A stretch of DNA of 64,000 nt from Aphrophora alni. Taxonomy: Eukaryota; Arthropoda; Insecta; Hemiptera; Aphrophoridae. Below are positions 12,231-24,485 of the stretch, piece by piece (positions within the stretch are counted from its first letter, which is position 1; each line of letters starts with the position of its first letter). The notes below the pieces were generated by a model. It was given only the letters and a program-made list of their open reading frames with translations. It was not told the DNA's origin and did no database searches. The stretch covers positions 88,678,385-88,742,384 of the forward strand of contig OY740774.1 of the NCBI GenBank assembly GCA_963513935.1, written 5' to 3'. The translations under genes and the position numbers were made by a program.

Positions 12231-12744
12231 CACACCATGATTTACAGTTTGGTTAAAAACTAACTTTACTTTACTCAGTAAATACGTCCCTTTTCATGCT
12301 AAATAATAAAATTTCTTATTATCTGTTAATCCGGTCAATATATTAATCCGCAACCAAGAATAAAAACAAGGTTTTCATTTCGCTACGTGACTTTTTCTTG
12401 TAAATTTAACTCGCTTGTAAATGTCGATAGCTTCCTTTTCACAGTTTCACATTTTTGTAATTTCTCATTGAAAATTAAACAATGCTCATACGTGCTTGCA
12501 AATATAGAGGTTGCCCAGTCGGTTATTATGTAGGTTAGTGGTGACTGATTTTATGCGGGTTGCATGCTTTGTTTTGAGAGTATCAGACTGCCTTCTAAGA
12601 TGCGGTTTGATCGAAAATTCAGATTTTACTTTTGAAAATATAGTTGTTGCACCGCTCTTGTGAAAAATTGAGATCTAAAACTACGAAATCATTATGAAGA
12701 GCGATTTGGTAGAACGCGCTCTTATCTCCGATATATTCTATAAT

Positions 12745-12826
12745 TTAAAAAAATCCGTATTGCATATTGCGTCCTGAAGTATTTTCAAAAAAACAGTCTA
12801 AGAACTTTGGGCAGTTTATATAGCCC

Positions 12827-12857
<31 letters not shown>

Positions 12858-13610
12858 GTTGTTATTACTACAACTTTAGATTATAAGCTCAATAAGTTAT
12901 ATCGTAAAAACGACCATGAAATCATAATAAATAGTAATCCCTCAAAATGACCAAAACCTTAAAAAAAATCTGTATTGAATATTACGTCCTTTGCAATTAA
13001 GTCTCTTGAAAAGAAAATAGTTCCTACAAATAATTTAACAATTTTTTTATTTTTATTTATTTATTTTTTTTAAATTTTATTTATTTAATTTCAGTTGGTA
13101 GCTTACACAGAAAAAACAAACAATTACATTTCATATTTATAGACTACTTCTATAGAAAAAAATAAATGCATATAAACAATTGATATAAACCCTCCAAATT
13201 TGATTAGTTTTTATTATATATATCATTTAGGTTATAATTTCAATAAGTTATATCTTAAAAAAAACATGAAATCATAATAAATATCTATCACAACGTTTTT
13301 TTTTTAAATCTGTATTGCATATTGCGTCTTAAAGTATTTTCAAAAAACAGTCCCCTACGAAGTTTTAGAAATTTATATAAAGCCTCCATTTTTTGGTTTT
13401 TTAATAATTGTATCTTTTATGTTAAGATAAGTTCAATAAGTTATATCTATAAAAACCCATAAAATCATAATAAATAATAATCGTTCAAAATGTTCAAAAA
13501 ATTAAAAAAAAAAAATCTGTATTGCATATTGCGTCCTAAAGTATTTTCAAAAATTAGTTTCTACAAATTTTTGGCAGTTTGTATAAATATAAAATCTAAA
13601 ACTATGTACA
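12745..13610 (+). repeat. Diverged tandem repeat, four copies of about 205-340 bp
   Basis: The phrase 'tctgtattgcatattgcgtc' (or a close variant) occurs near 12748, 12968, 13310 and 13514. Between occurrences lies a conserved 'caataagttatat' plus 'gaaatcataataaat' segment. The interval holding 13030-13130 is longer because of a T-rich insertion. A 27-base A run starts at 12830. Confidence 0.7.
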
Positions 13611-13639
13611 AATAATGTGATTAAGAAGAACCACAAATC

Positions 13640-13860
13640 AAGTTAATTTCTTATCATGTTTAGAGTTCTCACGCCTAGTTGTAACCCTGGTTATTTGTAG
13701 ACCACAGACGACAGACAGACATGATCCCAAAACCACTTTTTTTACGTTCGAGAGACCTCAAAACTGATATATCCGCAAAATCAACATTTTTAATCCATCA
13801 CATAATTTTCTCTATACTAAGTATAGGCCTATATGTAACAATAAAGATTATTCTCACCTA
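13640..13860 (+). repeat. Family A copy
   Basis: It carries 'ccacagacgacagacagac', 'ccaaaaccactttttt', 'acctcaaaactgatatatcc' and 'cataattttctctatacta', in the family A order. Confidence 0.5.
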
Positions 13861-14249
13861 ATAGTACAAAACTTTGACTGTTTTTGAAACCAAAATAAAT
13901 ACCCCCCCCCTCAAAAAAAGAGAAAAAGAAGAACTGAAAGGGATATTTTGATTAGTTTTGCTGTACTATACGTATAACATATCCATGTTGAAACGTCGAA
14001 TCCAAGTCCACCGACGCCAATATGAAGAAGTAAAGGACAAAGTTTTCTTTTAAAGACGGGTTCAGTTTTTTACTTGTTTACTTTGGTACAAGTTGTCAGG
14101 ACGAGAAAGCACTTAGACTTAAGGCTTCCATAAAGTAAACAACTTTAACATCCCCCTTCAACCCTTCGCGTGGGCTAGCAATATGTAATATATGGGTTTC
14201 CCGTCAATATAAAATGTATCTTGCAAAATGGATATATAAGTTTCAAAAC

Positions 14250-14530
14250 AGGGTTGGATGTAGGATGTTGAGGATCCTTCAACATTAAAAAAAGGAAGTA
14301 ATTATTTATACAAAGGAAATAGTATAAATTTCTGTGCATAAAATTGACGATCATTTTTGTTCAAACATGTTGAGAAAGTGTTAATTCTATAGTATAGGAA
14401 AAGCGTATTCGTTAAATGGCTATCCACGCGCAACGATTGATTATAGTGATACTTATATACGCTAGTAAGGATGTGGTTTTCAATCCTGATCTCATCAATG
14501 CTTGACGGTAAGAAAGATTGGTTATGAATT
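14250..14530 (+). repeat. Dispersed repeat family E, copy 1
   Basis: It shares 'acaaag..aatagtataaatttctgt' and a downstream 'gattgattatagtgatactta' region with 26140-26430 and 34205-34480. The 96-codon minus-strand frame across it is not conserved in the other copies, so I do not call it a gene. Confidence 0.55.
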
Positions 14531-14639
14531 AAATTTGAATTACCAAACATTTTGACTCGTGATTTCAGGATTCGATTTACAATGAATTTCACTTAGAAGC
14601 GAAAGAACAACTGCCAAAATGTTGCCCTTGTTAAACGCA

Positions 14640-15190
14640 TTAAAAATAATCTTAATTTAAAAAAAGTCATACCGAGCGATGAAACATCTTAGAATGAGAC
14701 AAAACTTCGTCATGCCCAATATAACAAGAATAGGAGAACGCAAGATCAAATCAATGTTCATCTTAAAAAAAAAAAATTATTCGAGGTAAATATCTCATGA
14801 GGAATTTGTACTTTAAGGACAGAAAGTTAATCAAATGTACAAGGTTCAAAGAATCAGCCAGAGATTGTCAACTCCTAGATGATTCACCACGATAACACGG
14901 CACGTCATAACGTTTTTGTGAATGATTTTTTTTTCCTCAAAATATGGCATTCCTACGGTACCGCAGCCACCTTACCCTCCAGATCTTAGTCATGACATTA
15001 TTTCCTGTTCCCAAAACTCGAACCAACTTCGGAAGTACCATTTTGAAAGTGTGCATAGTATCCAAAAGATAGTGACAAACCAGGTGTAGGCGCTTGACAA
15101 GTGAATATTTCCAGCACGGTTTTAATCAATTGGAGAGACGTGTCTATAAGTGTGAGAAGTATTTCAAGGAAATAAACATGTTAAACATGT
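14640..15190 (+). pseudogene. Mariner transposase (DD34D type), degraded catalytic half
   Basis: Reading across frameshifts, the conserved mariner landmarks appear in order: VIPSDET (first catalytic Asp), KIKSM, HEEFVL and GQKVNQMY, then IHHDNTARHN (second Asp), and PPYPPDLSHD (third Asp region) followed by RKYHFESVHSIQ. The spacing of the second and third aspartates is about 33-34 residues once the frameshift after FFFLK is allowed for. At least four stops and two frameshifts make it inactive. No inverted repeats were found around it. Confidence 0.75.
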
Positions 15191-15234
15191 TATAAACATG
15201 TTTTGCGTGTTTAAAATTGCCTGAAAACACATCC

Positions 15235-15910
15235 AGTTTCTGGGCACGCATATTTCAGCAACTGGGAGCGCTCCACACGCCAAGCGTCTGAACTAGGTGT
15301 TCAGTATTTGAATTGGAAAAATTCAGGATCTCAGAGAGACGATAACTCGGTGGTACTTTCCAAAGACGATCAAGAGTAGATGGCAGCCAGACAAATAATG
15401 TGTGGCACGTGGATCTTGTTAACTGAGAGCGGGATACTCGGTCCCATACACGACTCAACCAGAAGTCCCAAATTTGAATGGACATATCTCAGAGAGATAA
15501 TATTTTTTTATTTCGTAGGAGGTGGAAAATCTTCAAAAGACAAATGGAGATATCCGATCTTCCCAATAGTGTGAGGTTCTTACTCAATAAAAACCACCTT
15601 CCTTCTTGTTAGTATCCCTATCGCGTAGGACAAGGATTCAGGAATGGTTTTCCATGTACCAAACTTGTGGCTCTTTCCATGGACGTGTCGAGAAGATATG
15701 GTGAAAGAAAGCAGAACATTATGTAACCGCGCGAAGAGCGAGGCAATAATTCAGTAACGACATTCAAAGATGATGGATAGTGGAAAAGGCACCCAGAGAT
15801 AAAATTCATGGCACGCACATCTCGGCAATGGGAGCGCGCCACTCGGCAAGTGCCTGAACTAGAAGCTCTGATTTAGCAAGTCAGGATCTCAGAGAGGGGA
15901 TTTGCGGGAA
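15235..15910. repeat. Two direct copies of a 110-bp segment
   Basis: Sequence at about 15240-15350 (gggcacgcatatttcagcaa ... ggatctcagagag) recurs at about 15810-15905 (ggcacgcacatctcggcaat ... ggatctcagagag). The 450 bp between them is locally GC-richer than the surroundings. Short frames at 15255-15485 and 15618-15842 (minus) and 15380-15574 (plus) resemble nothing I know. Confidence 0.6.
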
Positions 15911-16689
15911 CATTGAGTGTGGAAAAAGGCAGATTAAGAGTGTGTATTCCTAAAATAGTCCAGAGTTTAATTAATATAGTGTAGATAATTATTTAATCAA
16001 TAACTAACCCTTGAGAGACGCAGAGGGAACGCCTGGCGTGATCCGCTTGCATAATTTGGTTTGACTTTTAGTATCACAACTCGTGACAAGTTATTTGGCT
16101 TTAATTTCCACTTGTTAATTAGTTTAAATAAGTGTTAATTTTTAGTCTCATTACAGTTGGCTAAGTGCCCAACTTGTGTTTGACGAGATTTCCCTGATCA
16201 ATCTCAAATTTAGGTAGCTAACGAAAAGCTGGCTACGATTATGAACCTAAAATGGCTTCTCTTAGTTTTTTAGCAATAATTCTCGGTTGGCGAACCTTCC
16301 TAATTAATACGTTGTTTAGTTATGTGTTGAATGTTTTTAGTGAGCCAAAAATGGTGACAAATTATTCCAATGTGTAGTATCAATGGTTATTTCATGATCT
16401 CTAGTGTCGCGATTTCCAAAGGGAGATCACAATAGCTAGTTTCTTCATTAAAAATTCGCTCCAAAAAATTATTTAAATTGATACGTCTCAACTGTTTACA
16501 ATTTATGAGCATCTGTGTCTAGGCTATATACTAGAAAGTTTGTGCAAGTTTATTAACCATGCAATACTGACACGCTGCTGAAATCGACTCTTCCAGCAAT
16601 TATTGCATCCGAGTTTGCTGGACTGCCGTCTCAAGGCTGCAACCAATTGGAACCACACATTTTAATTGAACAAATTATGTTGTTTGTTG
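15911..16689. other. No recognised feature
   Basis: No exon, repeat or transposon end that I can support. Confidence 0.45.
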
Positions 16690-16870
16690 AGATATGTGAT
16701 TTCATTGTACTGTAGAAAGAAATAATATAACCACCACAAAAATACTATAATAATTAATAGTAAATAATAATACATCTAAATATTGGTAGTTACTTACTGG
16801 TCTTATAATAACAATTTGCAGCGATATTTACAATTAATTTTCCTATTACTTGTAAACAAAGATTATAACA
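16690..16870 (-). repeat. Family D, copy 2 (reverse)
   Basis: Mirrored family D phrases: 'taatacatctaaatattggt', 'agttacttactggtc' and 'caattaattttcctattac'. Confidence 0.6.
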
Positions 16871-18839
16871 AAACGCGAAAATTGTTTTGCTGCCAAAATG
16901 ACTAATATTGACCACCGATGCTTACTACTTTGTACTGTATTAAGATTTGAAACGATGACAGAAAACCACATCATTAATATCTAGTATATTGTCATTCTAT
17001 AATTATACGTTGCGCGCGCAAATAGTTATTTTCGTAGATATTCATCGAGGACGCCTTTCGGTATGGCTTTTTTAAAGAGGTTTTAGACTTTTTTCGTTTT
17101 TTATACATTAATATACTGAAGTATTTTTAAAACAGTTTTTGTTTTTAATATTTTGGGTGTATATTTTTTATTGTTATAAAAACAATTTTTTTCTAGTTTT
17201 AAAGTTATTGGATGATTATGCATCATATTATTGATATAGTTTATTCAGACATTCGCCATCATTCGTGTATATGAAATTAATACACAACTTTTCGAGAGTA
17301 CGGATCAACTCTCGTTAGCAAGTAAAAATCTAAAACATGACAAAAAAAGAGCGAACTTAGCCGGTGTCCTAGGACTATGGTGAAGACTAAAATACAAACG
17401 TGATCAAGCAAAACCATAAGTCACAGAACTGTATACTAACACTAGAAATGATAACACAAGTTAAACGAAGATCATACACGAATCAACTAACCAAGTAGAG
17501 TTTAGTGTCAACGGTAGTTACCTAACGGTTTTATCGAAATGGACAATGTTTTGTCCCTTCTCTCAAGAGTTTACCGCTAGACCTTGTACTCACACCTTGC
17601 TGTGAATTAACAGGAGAAACTTACCTTTTAATTAAGTAGAGTAAATTTTATTTTTAATTTTAAATACAGTTTTTATTAATGGAAGTCGTAACTGCCATTT
17701 TTCGATACTGGTTTTGATGATAAGATTGACCGTTGGTTTCAGTTATTTTCTGTTTTTATAAGTTTTTTTTCTCCTAGTGTATTATCTTCGCCTCTTCTTA
17801 ATTTATGATTTTTGTACCAGTTCGTCTATTTTTTATAAATATATCTACTACTTCTAATCGCGTGCTCTTCTTGTTTCACTAATTGCTATACTATAGTTAG
17901 AGATATTTATGTCTAGTCAATACTATACTGTATAGCAATACAATACTATACTATACAGTATAGCAGTATAATTGCTATACTGTGTCACATTCAAATTTAA
18001 TACTACAAATACTATGTGACCAATTTACTTGGTTTTGTTGATGTAGGTTTCTCACTTGGCAACGAAAGTTCATTTATACTCTCGAAATTTCGTGTAGTAG
18101 TTTTTAAAAATGGGAAATGTCCGAATAAACTATTTACAAACAATTAATGTTCGTATATTTTGATCATATCTCCAATTATTTTTTACTAGGCCTATATATA
18201 AAATAATCTTTTCTACCGTAGATAAAACCTCAAAATATCGACCCCATATGAAAAAAAAACGCTCAAATTTGATGACAATTTTTTTCACTTTTCACCAAAA
18301 TTTGACGAAACAGCTTAAGACTTATTTTGAGATATATAAACAATTATAAACAGTTTTCATTTTCTTGTTTGACCAACAACTCTGGATTCGGACTTTTTGC
18401 CATGGCTAGAAACACTTCTTATTGGAGCTTTAAAGACTACAGTTTACAAAAATTGATCAAAATAGTTTGATAAATATGTTACTGCAAATTTCGGTATCTG
18501 TCGGTATCATTTGTTTTGGGTGTGTGAAATGGTCACGTTTATTTTACATTTCGAAACTTTTTAACAATTATCTAAGAAAGTAACTCAAACGGAAGAGTTT
18601 TAATGCTGGCAAGGTTCACTAACTCCAGCTGATGCTCCCCCACACAGCTATTTATAAATCTACCCCTAAGTTCCGATAACACGGAGGAAGCCATAGTTAC
18701 AGCATGAGATTTAAGATTCTGAAATCTTTTCCCGCCTAATATGAGACAAAATTAAACTAAGTGATCGTAAATATAAATACTGTCACTTCAGTAGTTGTCA
18801 ATTAAATTTAACTGTCTGAAATTTTTTTTTTATATTTAA
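16871..18839. other. Gene-free stretch with a palindromic ATACTATA cluster
   Basis: No coding region. At about 17890-17995 a cluster of overlapping short palindromes built from ATACTGTATAG and CTATACTATACAG could form several alternative hairpins. Nothing else is recognised. Confidence 0.45.
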
Positions 18840-19340
18840 ATAAAGGCCTAAACTTGTGTAAATACGTCCTAAGCGTAAATCGTATTGATAATCAAACTTT
18901 TAATGACAGCTATCAAAGTTAATGGTTTTTTATTACCATTTATTCCTGAACCTTAATATTGTTTACGTAATTTTGCACAACGACCCTATTGGCCGATTTT
19001 TGTTTAGGTTTTACCGATAACTCATAAACGGGCATGTTTTAGATATGGCCTCCAATAAGTTGTATTGGGTCTTTAGAGGCTACATGAGCAAAATTTGTTA
19101 GAGTCCATTTTAAGAAAATGATAATTTTGTGTTTTTTTTCTTAGGAATTTTCTTAATCCCGAAGTTTTGAGTTCTGAAAAAAGAAGATAAAAAGTACCCC
19201 ACATACCAAATTTGATTAAAATCAGTTTGGGATGTGAGATACGCATAAACAGTCGCCAGACAAAAATCTTTCAAAAAAAATTTTTTTTCTATGCTCAAAA
19301 CAAATATATAACATAACTTTCTCTATATTACATAAATGTG
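18840..19340 (+). repeat. Family A copy
   Basis: Long family A copy containing 'cgtcctaagcgtaaatcgta', 'ccatttattcctgaa', 'ataccaaatttgattaaaat' and the terminal 'cataactttctctata'. Its opening resembles the segment before the 65-bp array at 1880-2100, which suggests the full unit is at least 500 bp. Confidence 0.55.
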
Positions 19341-19639
19341 AGAAATCATTTACAATTAATTATAGTATAAACACGTGAAACTAAATTATTGTCATTATCA
19401 ATTAATTTATAATAAGACTAGAAAGATCGGTTTTAAAATTAGGAGGTTTTAGTGGGGAACACATAAAGCGTAAACAATTTTCATTTTCCTCCCACCACAA
19501 TTTAACAATAAAAAAAAAACTTAACTATAGTTTTAACTTTTTTTTAAGTTTCTGAAATTCTAGTAATTTTTAAAAAGGCAAAAATGGAAGACAACTATTT
19601 CACCTATTAACCTCTTTTACTTTCCCACTTATACTTAGT

Positions 19640-19920
19640 GGGAATTAGCCAAACATATAGTGCAATGCTTTAAAATCGAAACGTGTGGACCGATTTTAAT
19701 GAAATTTAGTATCTCGGAACTTTTATCCACTTTTGAATCCAAACTCATGTCCAATTTCGGAAGTAAGATCAGGACAAAAACCGACAGTAAAAACATGAAC
19801 CTTGACAGTATCATTAAGGATTCGGTTTTAATCAAAGACAACTATCGCTGAGGACGTGTTTATGATACAAGTGAACCAAATTTAAACCTTTATTTAAATA
19901 GATCTTCAAAGCTTCAAAGG
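19640..19920 (-). repeat. Family A copy (reverse)
   Basis: Contains 'gtgtggaccgattttaatga', 'catgaaccttgaca' and 'tttatgatacaagtgaacc', the reverse-orientation half of family A also seen at 29680-30290. The two overlapping open frames here (63 and 68 codons) are therefore repeat-derived. Confidence 0.5.
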
Positions 19921-21696
19921 CGGCGTACACTTTTTATTGACAACATTCTAAATGACATTAATGCAGTCTTTGTTCACCTTTGTTTGACCTATTAACGTTG
20001 AAAATATATAACAATCGTCATTGATTTCTTGGAACTTACATTATGGAAGAATGACACACGAAAAGTTATGACTTGGGATATGTGCTACGATAGACTAAAG
20101 GATAATTTATAGGTTAATCAGCTGTTACTGGTCACATATGGTCTTGTGTGGTGTCAGCTGTCTGACAACAGATGTGACAGGAAGTCGAAGTATAGATGTT
20201 TTTTTTTTTTACTTACAAGACACTTTGTTATGTATTAATAACTAGAAAATAATTGCTATCAAGTAGACTTCCGAGACAGGTGACAAAATAAATTGTATGA
20301 ACTTTAGCAGACGTATTAAATATATTGTTCGATATCTTCTAACAATTCTGGAGTCATAGGAGAATTATTATCAATTAAATAGGAAAATAAAACGTGAGTG
20401 TATTTCTCAAAATTGCCAAAACGATTTTAACTAAACTTTGGTAAAAACGGGGAGGTTGTGCACCCCCAAAGAATATGTCAAGAAAATTACTGTTCGAGAG
20501 GAATCAGTAAAATAATAAACTGAAAATTGAAGGTTGTCTTAGAATCTCGGAAATGTGGATAAAAAATGTTATAATAAATACAATCTCAGAAATATAACAA
20601 ACGTTTGGTCATTGTAGAAGCCGTCACGAGTCAACTCCGTTCAAAGAGGAGACAGTAGACAGCTTGACCTTGAAAAAACCAATTATTAGCCCGGGTCATT
20701 TACAGTAAAGAGGCCTTTTGGTGACAAATTAATAGTAGAACAAAATCACCACCGTGTTCCAGGGATAAAATATGACTAATTGGCATAAATTTCAACATTT
20801 TTTTATCAATGCAATTTTACCAACCAAAACCCAAAAAATCGTTAAAAATTTAGTTTTTTCACTTTTAAGAAATCTACCTGTAAAACCGTATTTAATATTA
20901 TTGACAATGTTGTAGAGAATCTTAAAACCTACCGTCAAGTTCAATTCCGCTAATTTGTTGCTTAGATAATTTAAACAAAAGACAAAAAAACTATTTTTTT
21001 AATATTTATAATTTGTTTAATTTTATTTGTAAACTTTCTTATTAACTGAAAACTTAGAATTCAATCTATATTACTTTGATGGGCATTGATGTTGAGATGA
21101 TGACATTGTAGCCTCGGTATTTTTTGTAAAATATCAATTAAAACATAGAAAGCCCTTGTTCTAAAAGGACCATATTACCTCAGCGGATGGTTCTATCATC
21201 ATTCAAAAATTAGTGTTGGAAAGAAGAAGAGTTGCCCTAAACACCCATCATCTCAGTTTTTCAAAATCTTTAGCTTAAAGGCCGCTAAAGAGTAATTCAA
21301 CGACCATAAGCTTCGTAATGACACCTGGCATTTTCGAAAGAATTCGGGAGTCAATAACAGAAGTGTTAACGCATGCATAACTTCAAATGAAAAGCACGCC
21401 GAACATTTATTGTAAAATAATCTGTCTTCTTTTTAAAATAGCTTTTTAATTTTAAGTTATTTAAGTTGGTATAGCAATGAACTTTAAATTTTCACCACTG
21501 AATAAGAGTTGGCTTTTATTATTCTTACAATTTTAATTTTCCCACTGTATGATAAAATGTAAAGATACCAGAATGTTTTACGTACTTTTAAATTCTATAC
21601 TTCAAGCACCTTTAAAAATTGTTATTACATTGAATAAGAGCTATTTTGAGTTTGATTTGCTCAATTTCATTTTATTATTATTTTTAAAAGTGTGAT

Positions 21697-21749
<53 letters not shown>

Positions 21750-22029
21750 TTGCTTCTGAGCTATCTTATGTGTTATAAACAACTACCGAGAAATTATCTT
21801 TTCAGTTTTTTGCAAATAACTCGATTATCCTTCGACTTCAGAAAAAATAAAGAACTTATTTTATCTCTAGTTAAATGAGGAAACTTTTTTCTCTCTTGTA
21901 TTTTTGTTGTAAAATTAGTGGTTTTCGAGATATTCAACATTAAAAAATTTAAACAATCGCTATTTTGAAAACAATAGACATTTTGAAAAAAAAAAAAAAA
22001 AATCTTTATTTTTTACGCACTAGTAAAAA
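19921..22029. other. Gene-free stretch; 47-base A run at 21701-21747
   Basis: No exon recognised. The uninterrupted A47 tract at 21701-21747 could be a retrotransposed tail or a simple repeat. I found no SINE or LINE sequence immediately upstream, so I leave it as a homopolymer. Confidence 0.5.
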
Positions 22030-22145
22030 AATACATAAAAAATGGAAAGCTGTTTCGGACACATGTTTATAGGAACTTTTTATTTATTAATTTTTATGTA
22101 AGGTCAGCTCCCGAAGTTTGCCAAAGTATTTCAGAAACACCCTGT
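22030..22145. mobile_element. Decayed end of the 398-bp MITE family
   Basis: It contains 'gtttcggacacatgtttata', 'ggtcagctcccgaagttt' and 'agaaacaccctgt', which follow the right half of the element at 6413-6810. The left end was not found. Confidence 0.5.
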
Positions 22146-22849
22146 CAGAATAAAAGGATAAAAATACGACGCAACTTATTTCCAAATAAAATATAAATTT
22201 TATATCAATCCACAATGGGCAGACCATTTTCCTTTTAAGAAAAATCTATTTCACGTTAAACATTGGTCGATTCAGAAGCGACAAATAGTTGACATGTTCT
22301 TAATAAATCTCTCGTCACTATTTTGATCTTCTTAACATTTTAAGTTTGATTGTGATGCTTGATGAAGTGTCGCTAATTAAATTACACACTCCTATTGTCG
22401 TGGGAAATGCCGCACGACCTTTCCCGCTGCAGGTACTCTGCCTCCAGACATAGCCTATATAAAAATTCCATTTCATTAATGTTATGCGGTAATTTAATAT
22501 ACAAAAAAGTTGATTAATTATTTGAAATAAACTGCGGGACACGCAAGGGTGGGGCGTAACATGCAATGTTTACATACTTTAATTTAAAATAAATTCTACA
22601 TCCACTTTTAGAACACACGAATTTTAACGCCGGACATGTTTCGTGAAAATTATACGTAACATTTTTTGTTGACACGGTTCAAAAAAGGCATCATGTTTCG
22701 TTGAACATTGGAGAGGGCTTCTCTATTTCGTTGTTGCATTTCGTTGTTTCTTCTCTTCTCTATTTCGTTGTTGCACACAATTCTCGACAATATAACCATC
22801 GTTCCCTTTTCCAGATGTTTATATTACAGCCAGGTCTGGTAATTCCACG
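22146..22849. other. No recognised feature
   Basis: The 82-codon minus-strand frame at 22318-22566 resembles no family I know and has no splice or promoter context. Confidence 0.4.
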
Positions 22850-22955
22850 GGTATTCGGGGATCACCGTATCACGGCATAATATATGCGATGCGCACGCAT
22901 CGTAGTCAAGACAAAACACAGTCGTTCACAGTGCGCCGAAGTTAGCGGACGTAAG
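22850..22955 (+). promoter_or_regulatory. Candidate promoter and leader exon for the FAM110-like gene
   Basis: A CpG-containing, GC-richer island in AT-rich surroundings holds a TATA-like TAATATATG at about 22878. ACAGTC and TCACAGTG initiator-like sequences follow about 40-50 bp later. GCGGAC then precedes a strong GTAAGT donor at 22951. The coding start of the downstream gene lies in an exon with its own upstream acceptor (AG ending at 27736), so a non-coding first exon must exist somewhere upstream. This is the best candidate I see, but it rests on sequence signals alone. Confidence 0.25.
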
Positions 22956-23009
22956 TTGCGCGTTGTTACAATTTAACCTCTTAGTAATAAACCTAAATGG
23001 CTACCTAAA

Positions 23010-23105
23010 CCCTTAGTTGCGGGGTCTGATCGACCCCCGGGTGTTACGTAGTCATTAGTAGGTCATCCAACTAAAATTGAGAAGGAATTATTATGACCTA
23101 AAGGG
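23010..23105. mobile_element. Possible piggyBac-type MITE, 96 bp
   Basis: Begins CCCTTAG and ends CTAAAGGG, followed by TTAA at 23106-23109. The left flank is TAAA, one base off TTAA. An internal palindrome, GGGGTCTGATCGACCCC, lies near the left end. The end bases and TTAA fit piggyBac-family elements, but the imperfect left target site and short inverted repeat keep this tentative. Confidence 0.3.
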
Positions 23106-23109
23106 TTAA

Positions 23110-24019
23110 CGTAACTATACCATCACGCCTGTCCCTAACCGTAATTTCTAATTGATAAGTTAAGTAATTATAATATTTAATTAGTACATTATACCTTATA
23201 CCTCATCATAAGCTGGCTGTGAACATAGTGATTAGTTGGGTTTGAGACTAAGGGTTAATTAACGATCCAATATATTTACTGGGTAAGTCCTAACACGTTA
23301 TTCCAAACCCTCTTTCCGGAACCTTAAGCGGTTCGAACGTCTGGACCAATCGAATAACCAGGGCAGATGTTCGCCTCAGTTGGTAGCAGAGACGTTCGCC
23401 GCACAAGTGTACTCGACATGTTCTACTTCAATACGTCATGGACTTATAACAGAGCCAAAACATTGCACCAAACTTCTTACGCTACCATATTCAGAACCAA
23501 AATTAATAGCCGTCTCTTTCTGCACAATAATGTCTTTATATTTTACTCATAGGGAAGGGTAATTCTCAAGGTACCTCTTAATCAACTTCGATTTTCCTTT
23601 TGATATTTTGAAAGATGTTTAAATACATACTAAATACATTGTTGTGATTTCTAATTCACCGCCCATTATTACCGTCTGATAATATACAGGGAGCCAAGAG
23701 GCCAAAGCATGGCTTTCAAACCACGTAACACTATCGACTGCCGTTTGTTCCTAAATTATTAAGCATAATGCGCACTGGTGTAATTACTATTAAGTGTTCC
23801 TCAAAGCTGGCTGGTTGATGTTGAGACAATGGCTGAGAGTGACCATTAGACATCTGAGTGATGTAACATGCTTAACATTACTACGAGCGAGCTTTCAAAT
23901 TATGTTAAATCCCTGATTAATTAACTACCCTTACACTCCTAACGATTAACACTCCAAGTCGATGTTTTTTTCTTCTCAACATAGTCTAAGATCGATTCGC
24001 TTATGCCATAAACTTCCAC
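23110..24019. other. No recognised feature
   Basis: Two overlapping frames of about 60 codons at 23367-23562 have no recognisable similarity. No repeat family was detected. Confidence 0.4.
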
Positions 24020-24485
24020 AACGTATGTTGTATAACGATAGTACAGGTTCATTTTCGTGAATTGTTAAACAGTTTTTTTTTAAACTGGCAATTTGACACC
24101 ATTGTGTGGGTCATTAATCTTCAAATCTGGAATAAATCAGGTCTTTTATAACAGCTCCGTAGATGGTTATTTATTTTTTATCCAAAACTTACGAATGGGT
24201 TTTTTCGTAAACTGTAACGTATAGCCCCAGACCTTTTATTTGGGTCCTTAGAACGATTATTAGAGGCTAAATTGAAACAGATTATTATAAAATTTGAATT
24301 TCTAGTTTTGATCTAGTGGCAGTTTATCCAAAATGTTGAGTTATCGAGATATGGTCAAATACGCCCAGATATCAATTTTAATTCAAATCAGTCCACTTTT
24401 TTCGCCTATCGGATCAGATCTCTTCTGAGCCTGACTAGGGTCGAGTATTCGAAGGCTACATCTGTTTAAATAAGGAAAACGTTTA
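24020..24485 (+). repeat. Family A copy
   Basis: Contains 'gtgggtcattaatcttcaaa', 'tttgggtccttagaac', 'gagttatcgagatatggtc' and 'aatcagtccactttt', in the order of other plus-orientation copies. Confidence 0.5.

Noticed and set aside
14302..14592. 96-codon minus-strand frame
   Set aside because: Overlaps a dispersed repeat whose other copies do not keep the frame.
21701..21747. A47 run as the tail of a retrotransposed gene
   Set aside because: No coding or SINE/LINE sequence upstream and no target duplication found by eye.
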